A stretch of DNA of 64,000 nt from FEN-1297 sp021817845 (GTDB lineage Bacteria; Bacteroidota; Ignavibacteria; Ignavibacteriales; Ignavibacteriaceae): contig JAKAFW010000024.1 in the NCBI GenBank assembly GCA_021817845.1, forward strand, positions 1 through 64,000, in the 5' to 3' direction. A program made the translations under genes and the position numbers. Below, one piece after another: positions 15,029 to 24,324 of this stretch (its first letter is position 1; each line of letters starts with the position of its first letter). The notes under the pieces are model-generated. The model worked only from the letters and a program-made list of their open reading frames with translations, made no database searches and was not told the DNA's origin.

Positions 15029-16308
15029 AAACATTTATTTCAACCGTATTAATTTCTTTGTTCTTTACGGTACAAATTTTTTCCCAGACTTATTTGGAAA
15101 AATCGCTTCAGAATTATCAAAATCCCGACCAGCTTGTAACGCTTTCTCCGACAATTCCTTTCAATCAAGCAATTGCATTAATTAGTAAAATCAGTGAGAA
15201 AACAACAGGCAGAAAAATAGTTTCAACTGTGAATATTGATACGGCAATAGGGTTTGAAATTAAAAACATGAACTATTTTAAGGCGCTAGTAATTTTAGTG
15301 CGGTCTGTAGGGCTTATCTACAAAGAAACTCCGGATGTTATAATTGTTGAAAAAAGCGGCACCGAATCTGAGGTACGTACCAAGGAAAATTATGTTCCGG
15401 CAAATGCGCGCGAAGTTAAAATTTCCGCAGTGTTTTTTGAAGCAGATGTAAATAAGGAAAGGCAACTTGGAATTAACTGGCAAACTTTATTATCCGGAGC
15501 TAACGGGAGTGTAAACGGGAACTTAAACGGATTTGTTCCGCAAAACTCACAAACATCCGGTTCAACTCCTGCCGGAGGAACACCCACCGGCACACCAAGC
15601 TCAACCACTGTGCAGCAATCACCCGATTTTAATATAACCGGGACTGCAAATTATAATATCGGTGGATTCTTTGGCCAAGCCACTGCAATATTTAAATTGT
15701 TTGAAAATGAAAATGTAGGACAAATTATTTCAAGTCCGAATATTACAGTGCTAAATGGCACCGACGCACGGCTGCAGGACGGACAGGATATTTCGATTAT
15801 GCAAAGAGATTTTTCTGGTAATATAATTACCAGTTTTTATTCGGTTGGCTCAATCGTAACTGTTACGCCAAACATAATCACCGATAACGGCATTCGCTAT
15901 ATTTTACTTAAGATTCATGTTGAAAGAAGCTCGTTTGTTCCCGACCCTACCAACACAATAATTAATAAAACCTCTGCGGATACAAGGGTTGTTCTGCTTA
16001 ACGGCGAGGAAACAGTAATTGGCGGCATGTATATTGACCAAACAACAAAAGTTAGAACCGGTATTCCTTTTCTAAAAGATCTTCCCTGGTGGTTTTTCGG
16101 TCTTAGATATATTTTCGGCAGCGATCAAAATCGAGTAAGCAAAAAGGAACTCGTAATTTTAATCAGAGCTAATCTCGTTCCTTCTCTTAAAGAAAGATTA
16201 TCCGAACCTCCGGAAGAAAATCTACTCCGGATGGAACTTCAAAATGAAAGAAGTAGACTTAAACATTATCAGTTTAACGAATCACAAAGTAATGATGTGA
16301 AAAAATAA
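15025..16308 (+). CDS. Secretin (PilQ/GspD-like outer-membrane channel)
   Basis: The protein has a signal peptide (residues 1-20, ending FSQT), an STN/N0-like domain (about 25-115) and a secretin domain with REVKISAVFFEADVNKERQLG, then GQIISSPNITVLNGTDARL, GSIVTVTPNI and a lip/plug region ending GIPFLKDLPWWFFGLRYIFG (a variant of VPxLxxIPxxGxLF). At 427 residues it is short: one N0-type domain and no extra N1-N3 repeats. A Gly/Thr/Ser-rich insert lies at ~178-200. It forms the outer-membrane exit of the pilus/secretion machine. The stop abuts the next ATG. Confidence 0.93.
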   Translation: MKTFISTVLISLFFTVQIFSQTYLEKSLQNYQNPDQLVTLSPTIPFNQAIALISKISEKTTGRKIVSTVNIDTAIGFEIKNMNYFKALVILVRSVGLIYKETPDVIIVEKSGTESEVRTKENYVPANAREVKISAVFFEADVNKERQLGINWQTLLSGANGSVNGNLNGFVPQNSQTSGSTPAGGTPTGTPSSTTVQQSPDFNITGTANYNIGGFFGQATAIFKLFENENVGQIISSPNITVLNGTDARLQDGQDISIMQRDFSGNIITSFYSVGSIVTVTPNIITDNGIRYILLKIHVERSSFVPDPTNTIINKTSADTRVVLLNGEETVIGGMYIDQTTKVRTGIPFLKDLPWWFFGLRYIFGSDQNRVSKKELVILIRANLVPSLKERLSEPPEENLLRMELQNERSRLKHYQFNESQSNDVKK

Positions 16309-16674
16309 ATGGAATCAATTTTAATAGTTGATGATGACGTCAACCTTTGCAGCGTCCTTACAGACGAGCTAACAGAAGTAGGTTACGAAGCCGCTTTTGT
16401 TAATAACGGCGATGCCGTATTTGATTTTCTAAAAAATAAATTGCCTGATTTAATTTTGCTTGATCTAAAAATGCCGGGCAAGGACGGTTTTCAGGTATTA
16501 AACGAGTTTCAAGAAAAAGGAATTAAAATAAAAGTAATTGTTTTAACCGCTTATGCGGATGTAAAAAGCGCGATAAATTCTGCCAAAATGGGCGCAAGCG
16601 ATTTTATAAGCAAGCCGTATGATTTTGACGAGCTTTTGATTACAATAAGAAAAGTTTTGCAGCGTGATAGCTAA
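16309..16674 (+). CDS. Single-domain response regulator
   Basis: The 121 residues are a bare receiver domain. The acidic pair is in ILIVDDDVNL, the phosphoacceptor Asp in ILLDLKMPGKDG, the Thr in VIVLTAYAD and the Lys in FISKPYDF. There is no output domain, so it probably relays phosphate or binds a partner, CheY-like. It starts immediately after the secretin stop and is followed by the hybrid kinase two bases later, so it belongs to the pilus operon. Confidence 0.95.
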   Translation: MESILIVDDDVNLCSVLTDELTEVGYEAAFVNNGDAVFDFLKNKLPDLILLDLKMPGKDGFQVLNEFQEKGIKIKVIVLTAYADVKSAINSAKMGASDFISKPYDFDELLITIRKVLQRDS

Positions 16675-16676
16675 CC

Positions 16677-19600
16677 ATGAAAATAAGTTACCGGCTCCTA
16701 ATAATTAATTTCGCAATAGTTGCGGTTATCCTCGGAAGTTCTGCTCTTGCGTTTTATTCAATTGTATATAATGTTCTATCTTCGCAACAGTCAAAATATC
16801 TTCTGAATTCCGCAAACGATTTTATATACGCATATCGTACACAAATCCAGGATATTGACGACGATTTCCTTTATCTGGTAAATAATAACTTCAACAACAC
16901 TTATAATAATTCAAAAAATGTCGACTTTATTCTTGAATCAAACGGCGAATCTCCGGATCTGGCTATAGTAAAAATATTAAATGACGGAATTCAAATACCC
17001 GCCAATAATTTTTCGCTTAATGATTTCCTCACTAAAAATCCTTTCACCTTAGTTAGAAGATACAAGGCAAATAACGGAATAATTTATTATTACGGGAAGA
17101 TAATATCCAGCGATTTTCTTAATAACATTGCTAAGAAAATAAATGCCGAAGTTGCTTTAGTCTTGAACGGAAACACTGCCGAAGTGTCAAATGAATCGCT
17201 AAATCAAAAATATTCTTATATGTTGGCAAATGCATCTAAAACCCTTGCAGGGAAAAATAATTTTGATGTTTATTCAAACGGCAGCGGGTCTTCGGATATT
17301 CTTGCAATAATTTATAAGCCGGATCTCGATTTTAAGCTTAACAAAGGTTTTCAGTTTTTAATTTTTAATACTCTTAGTGAAGCAGCAGACCTCCGTTCCA
17401 ATATAAGATCTTTTTTGATAATTATTGGATCAACAGGAATATTACTTTCGTTAATTTTAACTTTACTTTTTACCGATAAAATGCGGAAACAAATTACACA
17501 GTTAAGCAAAGCCACTGAAGTCACTAAGGAAGGAAATTTTCAGAATAAAATTATTGTTCAATCAAAAGATGAACTGGGCAAACTTGGCGCGGCATTCAAT
17601 ACGATGATTGAGCAGCTTCAAAAGAATGAAAAAGTAAAAAATGAGTACTCGGAATTCATAACGTTGATAAATCAAAATCCTACGTTAAAAGAAATATCAG
17701 AAGCGGCATTACAAAAAATTATTAAGACGTGCGGATTTATAATAGGTGGTTTGTATGCTGTTGAAGAAGGAAACATTTCTCTTGTAAGTTCTTACGGTTT
17801 GGGCAAAGAAATAACGTTTGACGAAAAATCAAATTTCTTCAATGCTATAATTAAAAGCCACGAGCCGTTTGAAATATTTTCCTCGAAGGAAAATCTTCCG
17901 ATTGTTTCGGCGGGATCCATTAAGATTGAAATAAAATATCTTTTGCTTAATCCGGTAATTTACAACGGTAAAGTAATCGCAATATTAGAGCTTGGTTCTT
18001 TTGATAAGCCGGGTGATGAAGCAAAAGAATATTTATCTAAAATTCAAGAACAGCTTGCTATAGGGTTAACAAATGCTTTTGCCTTTGTTCAGTTAGAGAA
18101 TTTTGTTGCGGAACTAAAAAAGCTGAATGAAGATTATCAAAAGCAAAATATCCAGGTACGAAGGCAGAATGAGACCCTAATTGAACTACATCAAAAGCTA
18201 AAGGAAAAAGCAGATGAACTGGAAATCCAAAAAGGCAAAGCAGAAGAAGCGACGGAATTAAAATCTCACTTTCTTGCCAGTATGTCTCACGAACTGCGAA
18301 CGCCGATGAACTCCATTCTTGGTTTGACGGAATTAATTCTTGAGGATAATTCCCTTAAAAATAAGAACCGCGAAAGAATAGAAGTTGTTTTGAAAAGCGG
18401 AAAGCGTCTGATGGGATTGATTAACGATATACTCGATCTTTCGAAAATTGAAGCCGGGAAAATGGAGGTTCATAATGAAGATGTTTTTCTTGAAGAATTA
18501 ATTGCGGAGATTGAAAATCAAATTGCCCTGCTTGCCAATCAAAAAGGCATTGCATTTAGAATTGTGAAAAATATTAATACTAAGATTGTCATCAATACTG
18601 ACAGAGGAAAAGTAGTGCAGGTATTAATTAATTTACTTGGCAATGCTGTTAAGTTTACCGATACCGGATTTGTGGAGCTTCGTATATCGTCGCTTGAAAA
18701 TAAAAACTTAAAATTCGACGTAATTGATACCGGTATTGGCATGTCTGCTGAAGATCAAAAAATAATATTTGAAGAGTTTAGACAGGTTGACGGTACAACA
18801 ACCCGCAGATACAGCGGTACCGGACTTGGTTTAGCTATTTGCAAAAAAATTGCTACCTTGATGAAGAGCGCTGTTTCCGTGGAAAGCGAACCGGGTAACG
18901 GTTCAATTTTCTCTTTTGTTATTCCGCTTAATATTATAAAACTTAGAGACGATGGAGATTCACCAAAAGTTAATGTTCAAACATTAATTAAAAATAGAAA
19001 GAATCCGATTTTGGTAATTGATGATGACCCGGAAGTGCGTTATACCATCGGACAATATCTAATTTCAAAAGGCTACGAAGTTGTTTACGCCGAAGACGGC
19101 GAAGCTGGAGTTGAACAGGCAAAAAAAATTCAACCGTTTGCTATTACTCTTGATGTAATGATGCCGGATAAAGACGGCTGGACAGTGCTGAAAGAGCTTA
19201 AACAAAATCCTTCTACAAAAGATATTCCAGTTATTTTAATTTCAATTATCAGCGATAAAAATTTGGGTTATGGGCTGGGCGCTTATGAATATTTTGTTAA
19301 GCCAATTACTCCCGACGCATTACTTTCTGCCTTTAACAAATTAGAAAATCTTGCAAAGAAAAAAATCGAAAAAATCGTTGTTGTAGATGACGATGAAATG
19401 GAATTTGAAAAATTTAAAGCAGCATTTAAAAATGATAAGGTCAGAATCGATTTTATACAGGACAGTCAAATTGCATTTAGTAAAATTTTGGAAACGCAGC
19501 CGGATTTAGTAATCCTTGATCTTATGATGCCGAACGTTGATGGAATTACGCTTTCTTATAAGCTCAAGTCAAACAGGGAGACAAAGCATATCCCAATAAT

Positions 19601-20213
19601 AATCAGCACGGCAAAAGATTTAACGGAGGAAGAAAGGAACTCGTTAAACAATATCGTTGAGCAGATTACGGTTAAATCCAACGGGCATCCGCTCGATGTT
19701 CTGAAAGTGGTTCGAGATAGAATACGGATGCAGGAGACAGAGTCACTTTCTTTAGCGGCAACCAATAGATCGTCCGCTGAGGTTGCTCTTGAAGAAAAAA
19801 TGGATTTGGTTGATGAGGATGAAAATCATATTTACCGCGGCAATGTTCTGGTAGTAGACGACGACCCGGACACACTTTTTACGATTAGTGAAATTGTCCG
19901 TGCTTGCGATTGTAAAGCATTCACCGCTAAGAACGGAATTGAGTGTTTGAGAAATTTGGAAATGAAATTACCTGATCTGATTTTGCTCGATATTATGATG
20001 CCTGAAATGGATGGTTTTCAAACAATTAGCAGAATTAGACAAAATAAAAAATGGAAGAATATCCCAATTTTTGCAGTAACAGCAAAAGCAATGCTTGAAG
20101 ATAAAGAAGTTATTATGAGACACGGTTTCGACGATTTCATTCCTAAGCCGGTTAACGCAGGTGTAATGGCGTTCAAAATAGAAAAATTGTTCTCAAAAAA
20201 TAAGATTAGTTGA
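16677..20213 (+). CDS. Hybrid sensor histidine kinase with three receiver domains
   Basis: The 1178-residue protein has TM1 (about 6-30), a periplasmic sensor (~31-240), TM2 (~241-263) and HAMP (~264-315). A GAF-like domain (~330-480), a coiled coil, HisKA with SMSHELRTPMNS (His near 536) and HATPase_c with GTGLGLAICK follow. Three receivers complete it: ITLDVMMPDKDG (~824), VILDLMMPNVDG (~946) and ILLDIMMPEMDG (~1103). All three receivers keep the acceptor Asp. It probably senses an envelope signal and passes phosphate to the adjacent single receivers. Location straight after the secretin suggests control of pilus activity or expression. Confidence 0.95.
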   Translation: MKISYRLLIINFAIVAVILGSSALAFYSIVYNVLSSQQSKYLLNSANDFIYAYRTQIQDIDDDFLYLVNNNFNNTYNNSKNVDFILESNGESPDLAIVKILNDGIQIPANNFSLNDFLTKNPFTLVRRYKANNGIIYYYGKIISSDFLNNIAKKINAEVALVLNGNTAEVSNESLNQKYSYMLANASKTLAGKNNFDVYSNGSGSSDILAIIYKPDLDFKLNKGFQFLIFNTLSEAADLRSNIRSFLIIIGSTGILLSLILTLLFTDKMRKQITQLSKATEVTKEGNFQNKIIVQSKDELGKLGAAFNTMIEQLQKNEKVKNEYSEFITLINQNPTLKEISEAALQKIIKTCGFIIGGLYAVEEGNISLVSSYGLGKEITFDEKSNFFNAIIKSHEPFEIFSSKENLPIVSAGSIKIEIKYLLLNPVIYNGKVIAILELGSFDKPGDEAKEYLSKIQEQLAIGLTNAFAFVQLENFVAELKKLNEDYQKQNIQVRRQNETLIELHQKLKEKADELEIQKGKAEEATELKSHFLASMSHELRTPMNSILGLTELILEDNSLKNKNRERIEVVLKSGKRLMGLINDILDLSKIEAGKMEVHNEDVFLEELIAEIENQIALLANQKGIAFRIVKNINTKIVINTDRGKVVQVLINLLGNAVKFTDTGFVELRISSLENKNLKFDVIDTGIGMSAEDQKIIFEEFRQVDGTTTRRYSGTGLGLAICKKIATLMKSAVSVESEPGNGSIFSFVIPLNIIKLRDDGDSPKVNVQTLIKNRKNPILVIDDDPEVRYTIGQYLISKGYEVVYAEDGEAGVEQAKKIQPFAITLDVMMPDKDGWTVLKELKQNPSTKDIPVILISIISDKNLGYGLGAYEYFVKPITPDALLSAFNKLENLAKKKIEKIVVVDDDEMEFEKFKAAFKNDKVRIDFIQDSQIAFSKILETQPDLVILDLMMPNVDGITLSYKLKSNRETKHIPIIISTAKDLTEEERNSLNNIVEQITVKSNGHPLDVLKVVRDRIRMQETESLSLAATNRSSAEVALEEKMDLVDEDENHIYRGNVLVVDDDPDTLFTISEIVRACDCKAFTAKNGIECLRNLEMKLPDLILLDIMMPEMDGFQTISRIRQNKKWKNIPIFAVTAKAMLEDKEVIMRHGFDDFIPKPVNAGVMAFKIEKLFSKNKIS

Positions 20214-20214
20214 T

Positions 20215-20895
20215 ATGAAAAAAATTTTAGTAATAGATGATTTGCCTGAAAATGTTTTCCTGCTGCAAGATAGGCTTGAGCGGGAAGGTTATGAAGTATT
20301 AAAAGCATACGAGGGCAGAACAGGTATTGAAAAAGCAAAGAATGAAACTCCGGATTTAATTTTGCTCGATGTTATGATGCCGGAAATGACAGGGTTTGAA
20401 GTTTGCAAAATTTTAGTGGAGGATCCTGCAACTTCCAGGATTCCAATTATTTTAGTAACCGCAAAAACAGATGCGGAAGATACGAAGGAGGGACTTGAAG
20501 CGGGAGCTTTTGATTATATAAAAAAGCCCTTTAACCGGATAGAGCTTCTTGCAAGAATTAATTCTGCCTTAAAGTTATCCGAAGCACAAAAAAAACTTCT
20601 TGAAGCCGAACAAAAGAATACTTTTACTGCTACCGTTGTAACCACTAACCACAAAATAAAGCAGCCGCTTACATTATTAAGTCTTTCTACGGCAGCTATA
20701 AAAAGAGAGTTGAAAAAAAATGAAGTCTCACCCGATGCAATTTTAAAACGGCTTAGTTATATAGAAATTGCAATTAAAGAAATCAACGATATATTAAATC
20801 AGCTTAACTCAATAAAGAAGCCGGTTTTTTCTGATTATATAAAAGATATAAAGATGGTGCAGTTTGATGATAAAAAAAACGAAAGCTTAGATTAA
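20215..20895 (+). CDS. Receiver protein with DHp-like helical tail, no ATPase domain
   Basis: The receiver (residues 1-120, acceptor in ILLDVMMPEMTG) is complete. It is followed by about 100 residues containing TTNHKIKQPLTLLSLS, which resembles the H-box of HisKA domains (HEIRNPLT type), and then a second helix. No nucleotide-binding domain follows. It could be a phosphotransfer protein that takes phosphate from the hybrid kinase. It starts one base after that gene and its 3' end overlaps the convergent kinase gene by nine bases. Confidence 0.85.
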   Translation: MKKILVIDDLPENVFLLQDRLEREGYEVLKAYEGRTGIEKAKNETPDLILLDVMMPEMTGFEVCKILVEDPATSRIPIILVTAKTDAEDTKEGLEAGAFDYIKKPFNRIELLARINSALKLSEAQKKLLEAEQKNTFTATVVTTNHKIKQPLTLLSLSTAAIKRELKKNEVSPDAILKRLSYIEIAIKEINDILNQLNSIKKPVFSDYIKDIKMVQFDDKKNESLD

Positions 20896-22575
20896 TTTTC
20901 TTATTGTCTCAAGCATAGTATCAAATTCATAAGGTTTGGGGAGTACACCGTTGATGCTAAATTTCTTGTAATCAAAATTATCGTTTAATGACAGGCTACC
21001 GGATGACAGGATTACCGGAAAAGCAAAGTTTAGCTCCCTAATTTTTTTTATGCAGTCTAATCCATTCATTTCAGGCATATTAAAATCGATTATCGCTAAA
21101 TCAACTTTTATTTCTTCCGTAAGTACCTTCAAAGCTTCAATACCGGAGGCGACTTTGATTACATTGTAGCCGTAAGATTCAAGAAGCTCGGTGAGTAGAT
21201 CACGAAGCATAATTTCATCATCGGCTAAAAGAATAATTTTTTCAGACTGTGAGATATTTGCAATATTTTTAGGTTCATATGCAGGGATAAAAACATCGAA
21301 AGTTGTTCCTGAACCTAAAACGCTCGAAACCTCAATATGCCCATTGTGGGCTTTAACGATGCCATAGGTAACATAAAGACCAAGCCCCGAGCCGGAGCTG
21401 CTTTCCTTCCCCTTGGTAGAAAAATAAGGATCAAAGATTTTGATCTGGTTTTCTTCTTCTATTCCGGCGCCTGAATCAGACACAGAAATCCAAATATAAT
21501 TTCCTCTAGACAAAAGAGGATAGTCAATTAAATTATTTTCATCAATGGAAATATTTTTTGCTTTTAAGATTATTTTCCCGCTTCTTTCAATTGCTTCTTT
21601 AGCATTTACGCATAAATTTAAAAGCACTTGATAAATCTCTGTACCATTGCCTAAGATATCAAAAAGACTATTGTCAATCTCATAACTAAATGAAATTCTT
21701 TTAGGAAAAGTTTCTTTTATCACAGAAGCAATTTCTTCAAGCAATATATTCGGTTTAATTAATTCTTTTCGTTTCGGAGTAGGTTTGCCGAACGATAACA
21801 AACCTTTGGTTAAATCTTTAGCCCGTATGGAGCAGCTCTCAATGTTATCTAAAAGACGTGTTACATCTTCTCTTTCCGGAATTCTTTTCTTCAAAAGATT
21901 AAGGCTTCCAAAAATGCTTGACAACAAGTTGTTAAAATCGTGTGCCATGCCGCTGGAAAGTTTTCCGATAGTCTCTAATTTTTGTGCCTGCAGAAGTCGC
22001 CCTTCAAGTGCGGCATTTAATTCACCGGTGCGGATGCTGCTTATTGCAAAAGCCAAAAGAAGTGCAAATTGTTCAACGCTGCTGACCGAGATGGCATTGT
22101 ATTCCCCGCTTCGTTTGGCAACAACAATCGAAGCTAAAAGCTTACCGTCAAAAAAACACGGCGAAATAATTAATGAACTACAATTAAGTAATTGGGTAAG
22201 GTTGTATCCAATATTATCCGGATTGTTTTTGACATATAATGAACGTTTATTTATGCCAATCCATTTATTTATGAAAGAAAAATTTGCAGTAATGTCTTTC
22301 TCAATTTCCTGGCTTGTCTGAAATTGTTCGGTCGGATCAAAGAATATGTATTCTACTTTGCTATTATCGTGAATTAGATAAATAAAACCGAAATTGCTGT
22401 CGGATAAAGTAGCACAGCGTTTTAAAATCATGCCGGATAAGTTCTTTAGTGATTTTTCTTTTAACAGAAAGGGAAGAAAATCACGCATTTCTTTTTGGAA
22501 AAGTAAAATCTCTTTTGATACTTCCGCTGCTTTTTGCTCCTGTGTATAATTTTGGGCAACTTCTTTTTCAGTCAT
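20887..22575 (-). CDS. GAF-type hybrid histidine kinase with C-terminal receiver
   Basis: The 562 residues lack transmembrane helices. There is a GAF-like sensor (about 35-185), HisKA with GMAHDFNNLLSS (His 212), HATPase_c with GSGLGLYVTYGI, and a receiver whose acceptor is Asp 497 in IIDFNMPEMNG. The H-box belongs to the NtrB-like HDFNN subgroup. Only five bases separate it from the upstream NtrC-type regulator on the same strand, so the two form a likely cognate pair. It is convergent with the pilus-linked phosphorelay. Confidence 0.93.
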   Translation of the reverse strand: MTEKEVAQNYTQEQKAAEVSKEILLFQKEMRDFLPFLLKEKSLKNLSGMILKRCATLSDSNFGFIYLIHDNSKVEYIFFDPTEQFQTSQEIEKDITANFSFINKWIGINKRSLYVKNNPDNIGYNLTQLLNCSSLIISPCFFDGKLLASIVVAKRSGEYNAISVSSVEQFALLLAFAISSIRTGELNAALEGRLLQAQKLETIGKLSSGMAHDFNNLLSSIFGSLNLLKKRIPEREDVTRLLDNIESCSIRAKDLTKGLLSFGKPTPKRKELIKPNILLEEIASVIKETFPKRISFSYEIDNSLFDILGNGTEIYQVLLNLCVNAKEAIERSGKIILKAKNISIDENNLIDYPLLSRGNYIWISVSDSGAGIEEENQIKIFDPYFSTKGKESSSGSGLGLYVTYGIVKAHNGHIEVSSVLGSGTTFDVFIPAYEPKNIANISQSEKIILLADDEIMLRDLLTELLESYGYNVIKVASGIEALKVLTEEIKVDLAIIDFNMPEMNGLDCIKKIRELNFAFPVILSSGSLSLNDNFDYKKFSINGVLPKPYEFDTMLETIRKLI

Positions 22576-22580
22576 GAAAG

Positions 22581-23951
22581 CTAAAATTTCTTAATTTGAT
22601 ATTTTCTAATCTTTGTATATAAAGTTTTGGGGCTTATACCAAGTTTGACAGCGGTTTTATTTCTATCCCAATTCAGGACGTTAAGTGTTTTTGCAATATG
22701 CCTTTTTTCAACGTCATCTATACTGAGGATTTCGTCACTATCGTCTATGGCTAAAGAAATATTTTTTTGAATGGCAATCTTGTGCGCGTTTACCGGTAGA
22801 TTCAAATCATCAGTAGCAATGTGCTCATCTTCTGCAAAGATTAAAGCTCTTTCAATAATATGTTCAAGTTCCCTAATGTTTCCGGGGAAATCATAATGAA
22901 GAAGAGATTCTTCAGCGCTGGGAGAAAGTTTTTTAGGAGATTTAATTGAAGATTTAACTTCGAGGAAATGATTTGCAAGAACTAAAATATCTTCTTTCCT
23001 TTCTCGAAGCGGGGGAATGGTTAAAGTAATTACATTAAGTCTAAACAAAAGATCGCGCCGGAAATTTTTATTATCGGCTTCTTCCAAAAGATTTCGATTC
23101 GTTGCGCCGATTACTCTAACGTTAGAATTTAAATTTGTAACACCGCCGATTCTTCTGTACTCGCCATTCTCTAAAAACCGAAGAAGTTTTGGTTGAAGAG
23201 ACAAACTAAGCTCACCTATTTCATCCAAAAACAAAGTCCCGCCGTGCGCAATTTCTACCAAGCCTTGCTTAGTAGATTTTGCATCAGTAAATGCTCCCTT
23301 TTCGTGTCCGAATAATTCGCTTTCTATTAATTGATCGGGGAGTGAAGCGCAATTTATCACTACAAACGGCTGATCGTGCCTTGAAGATTTTTTGTGAATA
23401 TATTCGGCAAATAACTCCTTACCGGTACCGGTTTCGCCTTCAATTAAAATATTTGAATCTGATACTGCCGATTTGTTTGCGAGGTTTATTACACGCTGTA
23501 GTTCTGAGCTGTTGCCTATAATTCTTGTTGAAAGTTTTCTATTTACCTGCTCATTTAATAAAGCTGTTTTTACGATTAAGTCTTTGTGTTCAAGCGCTCG
23601 GTTAATTGTAAGGAGCAATTCATCAAAATTATAGGGCTTGGTAATAAAATCATAAGCGCCGAGCTTAATACATTCGATAGCGTTTCTAACATCAGTCTGT
23701 GCGGTTAGCATAACGACCTGGAGCGAGGAATTGTATTCAGCAACAAACTTTAGAACTTCCTCTCCCGGAACGTCCCTCATATTAAGATCAAGAAGTAAAA
23801 GATCATAGTTTTTTCTTTTGATGGCATCGATAGCGAGGCTACCATCATAAACGGTATCAACCAAGAATCCTTCTTCAAGAAGCTGCTCTTTTAGTAGATA
23901 ACAAAGTGTTTCGTCGTCGTCACAAACAAGAATTTTGGAGTTTTTAAGCAT
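22581..23951 (-). CDS. NtrC-family sigma-54-dependent response regulator
   Basis: The order is receiver (Asp 55 in LLLLDLNMRD), AAA+ domain with Walker A GETGTGKE (~172-179), GAFTDA loop (219-224) and FLDEIGELSL, then a Fis-type helix-turn-helix (NWDRNKTAVKLGISPKTLYTKI). It activates sigma-54 promoters after phosphorylation. The sigma-54-contacting loop reads GAFTDA in place of GAFTGA, a variant seen in other family members. Targets are unknown; pilin genes are common sigma-54 targets, so the neighbouring machine is a candidate. Confidence 0.95.
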   Translation of the reverse strand: MLKNSKILVCDDDETLCYLLKEQLLEEGFLVDTVYDGSLAIDAIKRKNYDLLLLDLNMRDVPGEEVLKFVAEYNSSLQVVMLTAQTDVRNAIECIKLGAYDFITKPYNFDELLLTINRALEHKDLIVKTALLNEQVNRKLSTRIIGNSSELQRVINLANKSAVSDSNILIEGETGTGKELFAEYIHKKSSRHDQPFVVINCASLPDQLIESELFGHEKGAFTDAKSTKQGLVEIAHGGTLFLDEIGELSLSLQPKLLRFLENGEYRRIGGVTNLNSNVRVIGATNRNLLEEADNKNFRRDLLFRLNVITLTIPPLRERKEDILVLANHFLEVKSSIKSPKKLSPSAEESLLHYDFPGNIRELEHIIERALIFAEDEHIATDDLNLPVNAHKIAIQKNISLAIDDSDEILSIDDVEKRHIAKTLNVLNWDRNKTAVKLGISPKTLYTKIRKYQIKKF

Positions 23952-23982
23952 TTTATGTTGAACTTTTTTAATGATTGATATA

Positions 23983-24014
23983 TTTGGAATAGAAAAACCA
24001 AATAATTATATTTG
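23983..24014 (+). promoter_or_regulatory. Bacteroidetes-type promoter for tRNA-Lys
   Basis: TTTG at 23983-23986, a 20-base spacer and TATATTTG at 24007-24014 match the Bacteroidetes primary sigma consensus TTTG-N19-21-TAnnTTTG. The tRNA begins 15 bases further on. Confidence 0.7.
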
Positions 24015-24028
24015 TCACTCTAAAAAAA

Positions 24029-24100
24029 GGGCGCGTAGCTCAGGGGTAGAGCATCTGCCTTTTAAGCAGAGGGTCGGTGGTTCGAAACCACCCGCGCTCA
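24029..24100 (+). tRNA. tRNA-Lys (anticodon TTT)
   Basis: The acceptor arms GGGCGCG and CGCGCTC pair (one G-T), with discriminator A at 24100. The anticodon stem TCTGC/GCAGA encloses the loop CTTTTAA, giving anticodon TTT. The T arm is GGTGG-TTCGAAA-CCACC. The length is 72 bases with no encoded CCA. Confidence 0.97.
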
Positions 24101-24111
24101 CATACCTTTTT

Positions 24112-24139
24112 TACCACTTTCTTAGTGGTATTTTTTTTT
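24112..24139 (+). terminator. Terminator of tRNA-Lys
   Basis: ACCACT (24113-24118) pairs with AGTGGT (24124-24129) and is followed by nine T residues. Confidence 0.9.
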
Positions 24140-24324
24140 GATGGAACCCCTAAAATCCAACCCCAAACGAATTCTTCAATTAAAATTACTAATAAATATT
24201 GATTTATAACATAACAAATTTTATTGTAATGGAAAAGTTAGTCTATTTATTATTATCAAATTGATTTTTATCTTCAAATTAATATTACAAAATTATTTTT
24301 TGATTTATCCTTTGGAAATGAATT

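Noticed and set aside
21785..22321. 178-codon frame opposite the GAF hybrid kinase
   Set aside because: A shadow of a clear kinase gene; no domain is recognisable.
22581..23951. GAFTDA loop as a loss of sigma-54 contact
   Set aside because: This variant is known in otherwise normal family members, so it does not show loss of function.
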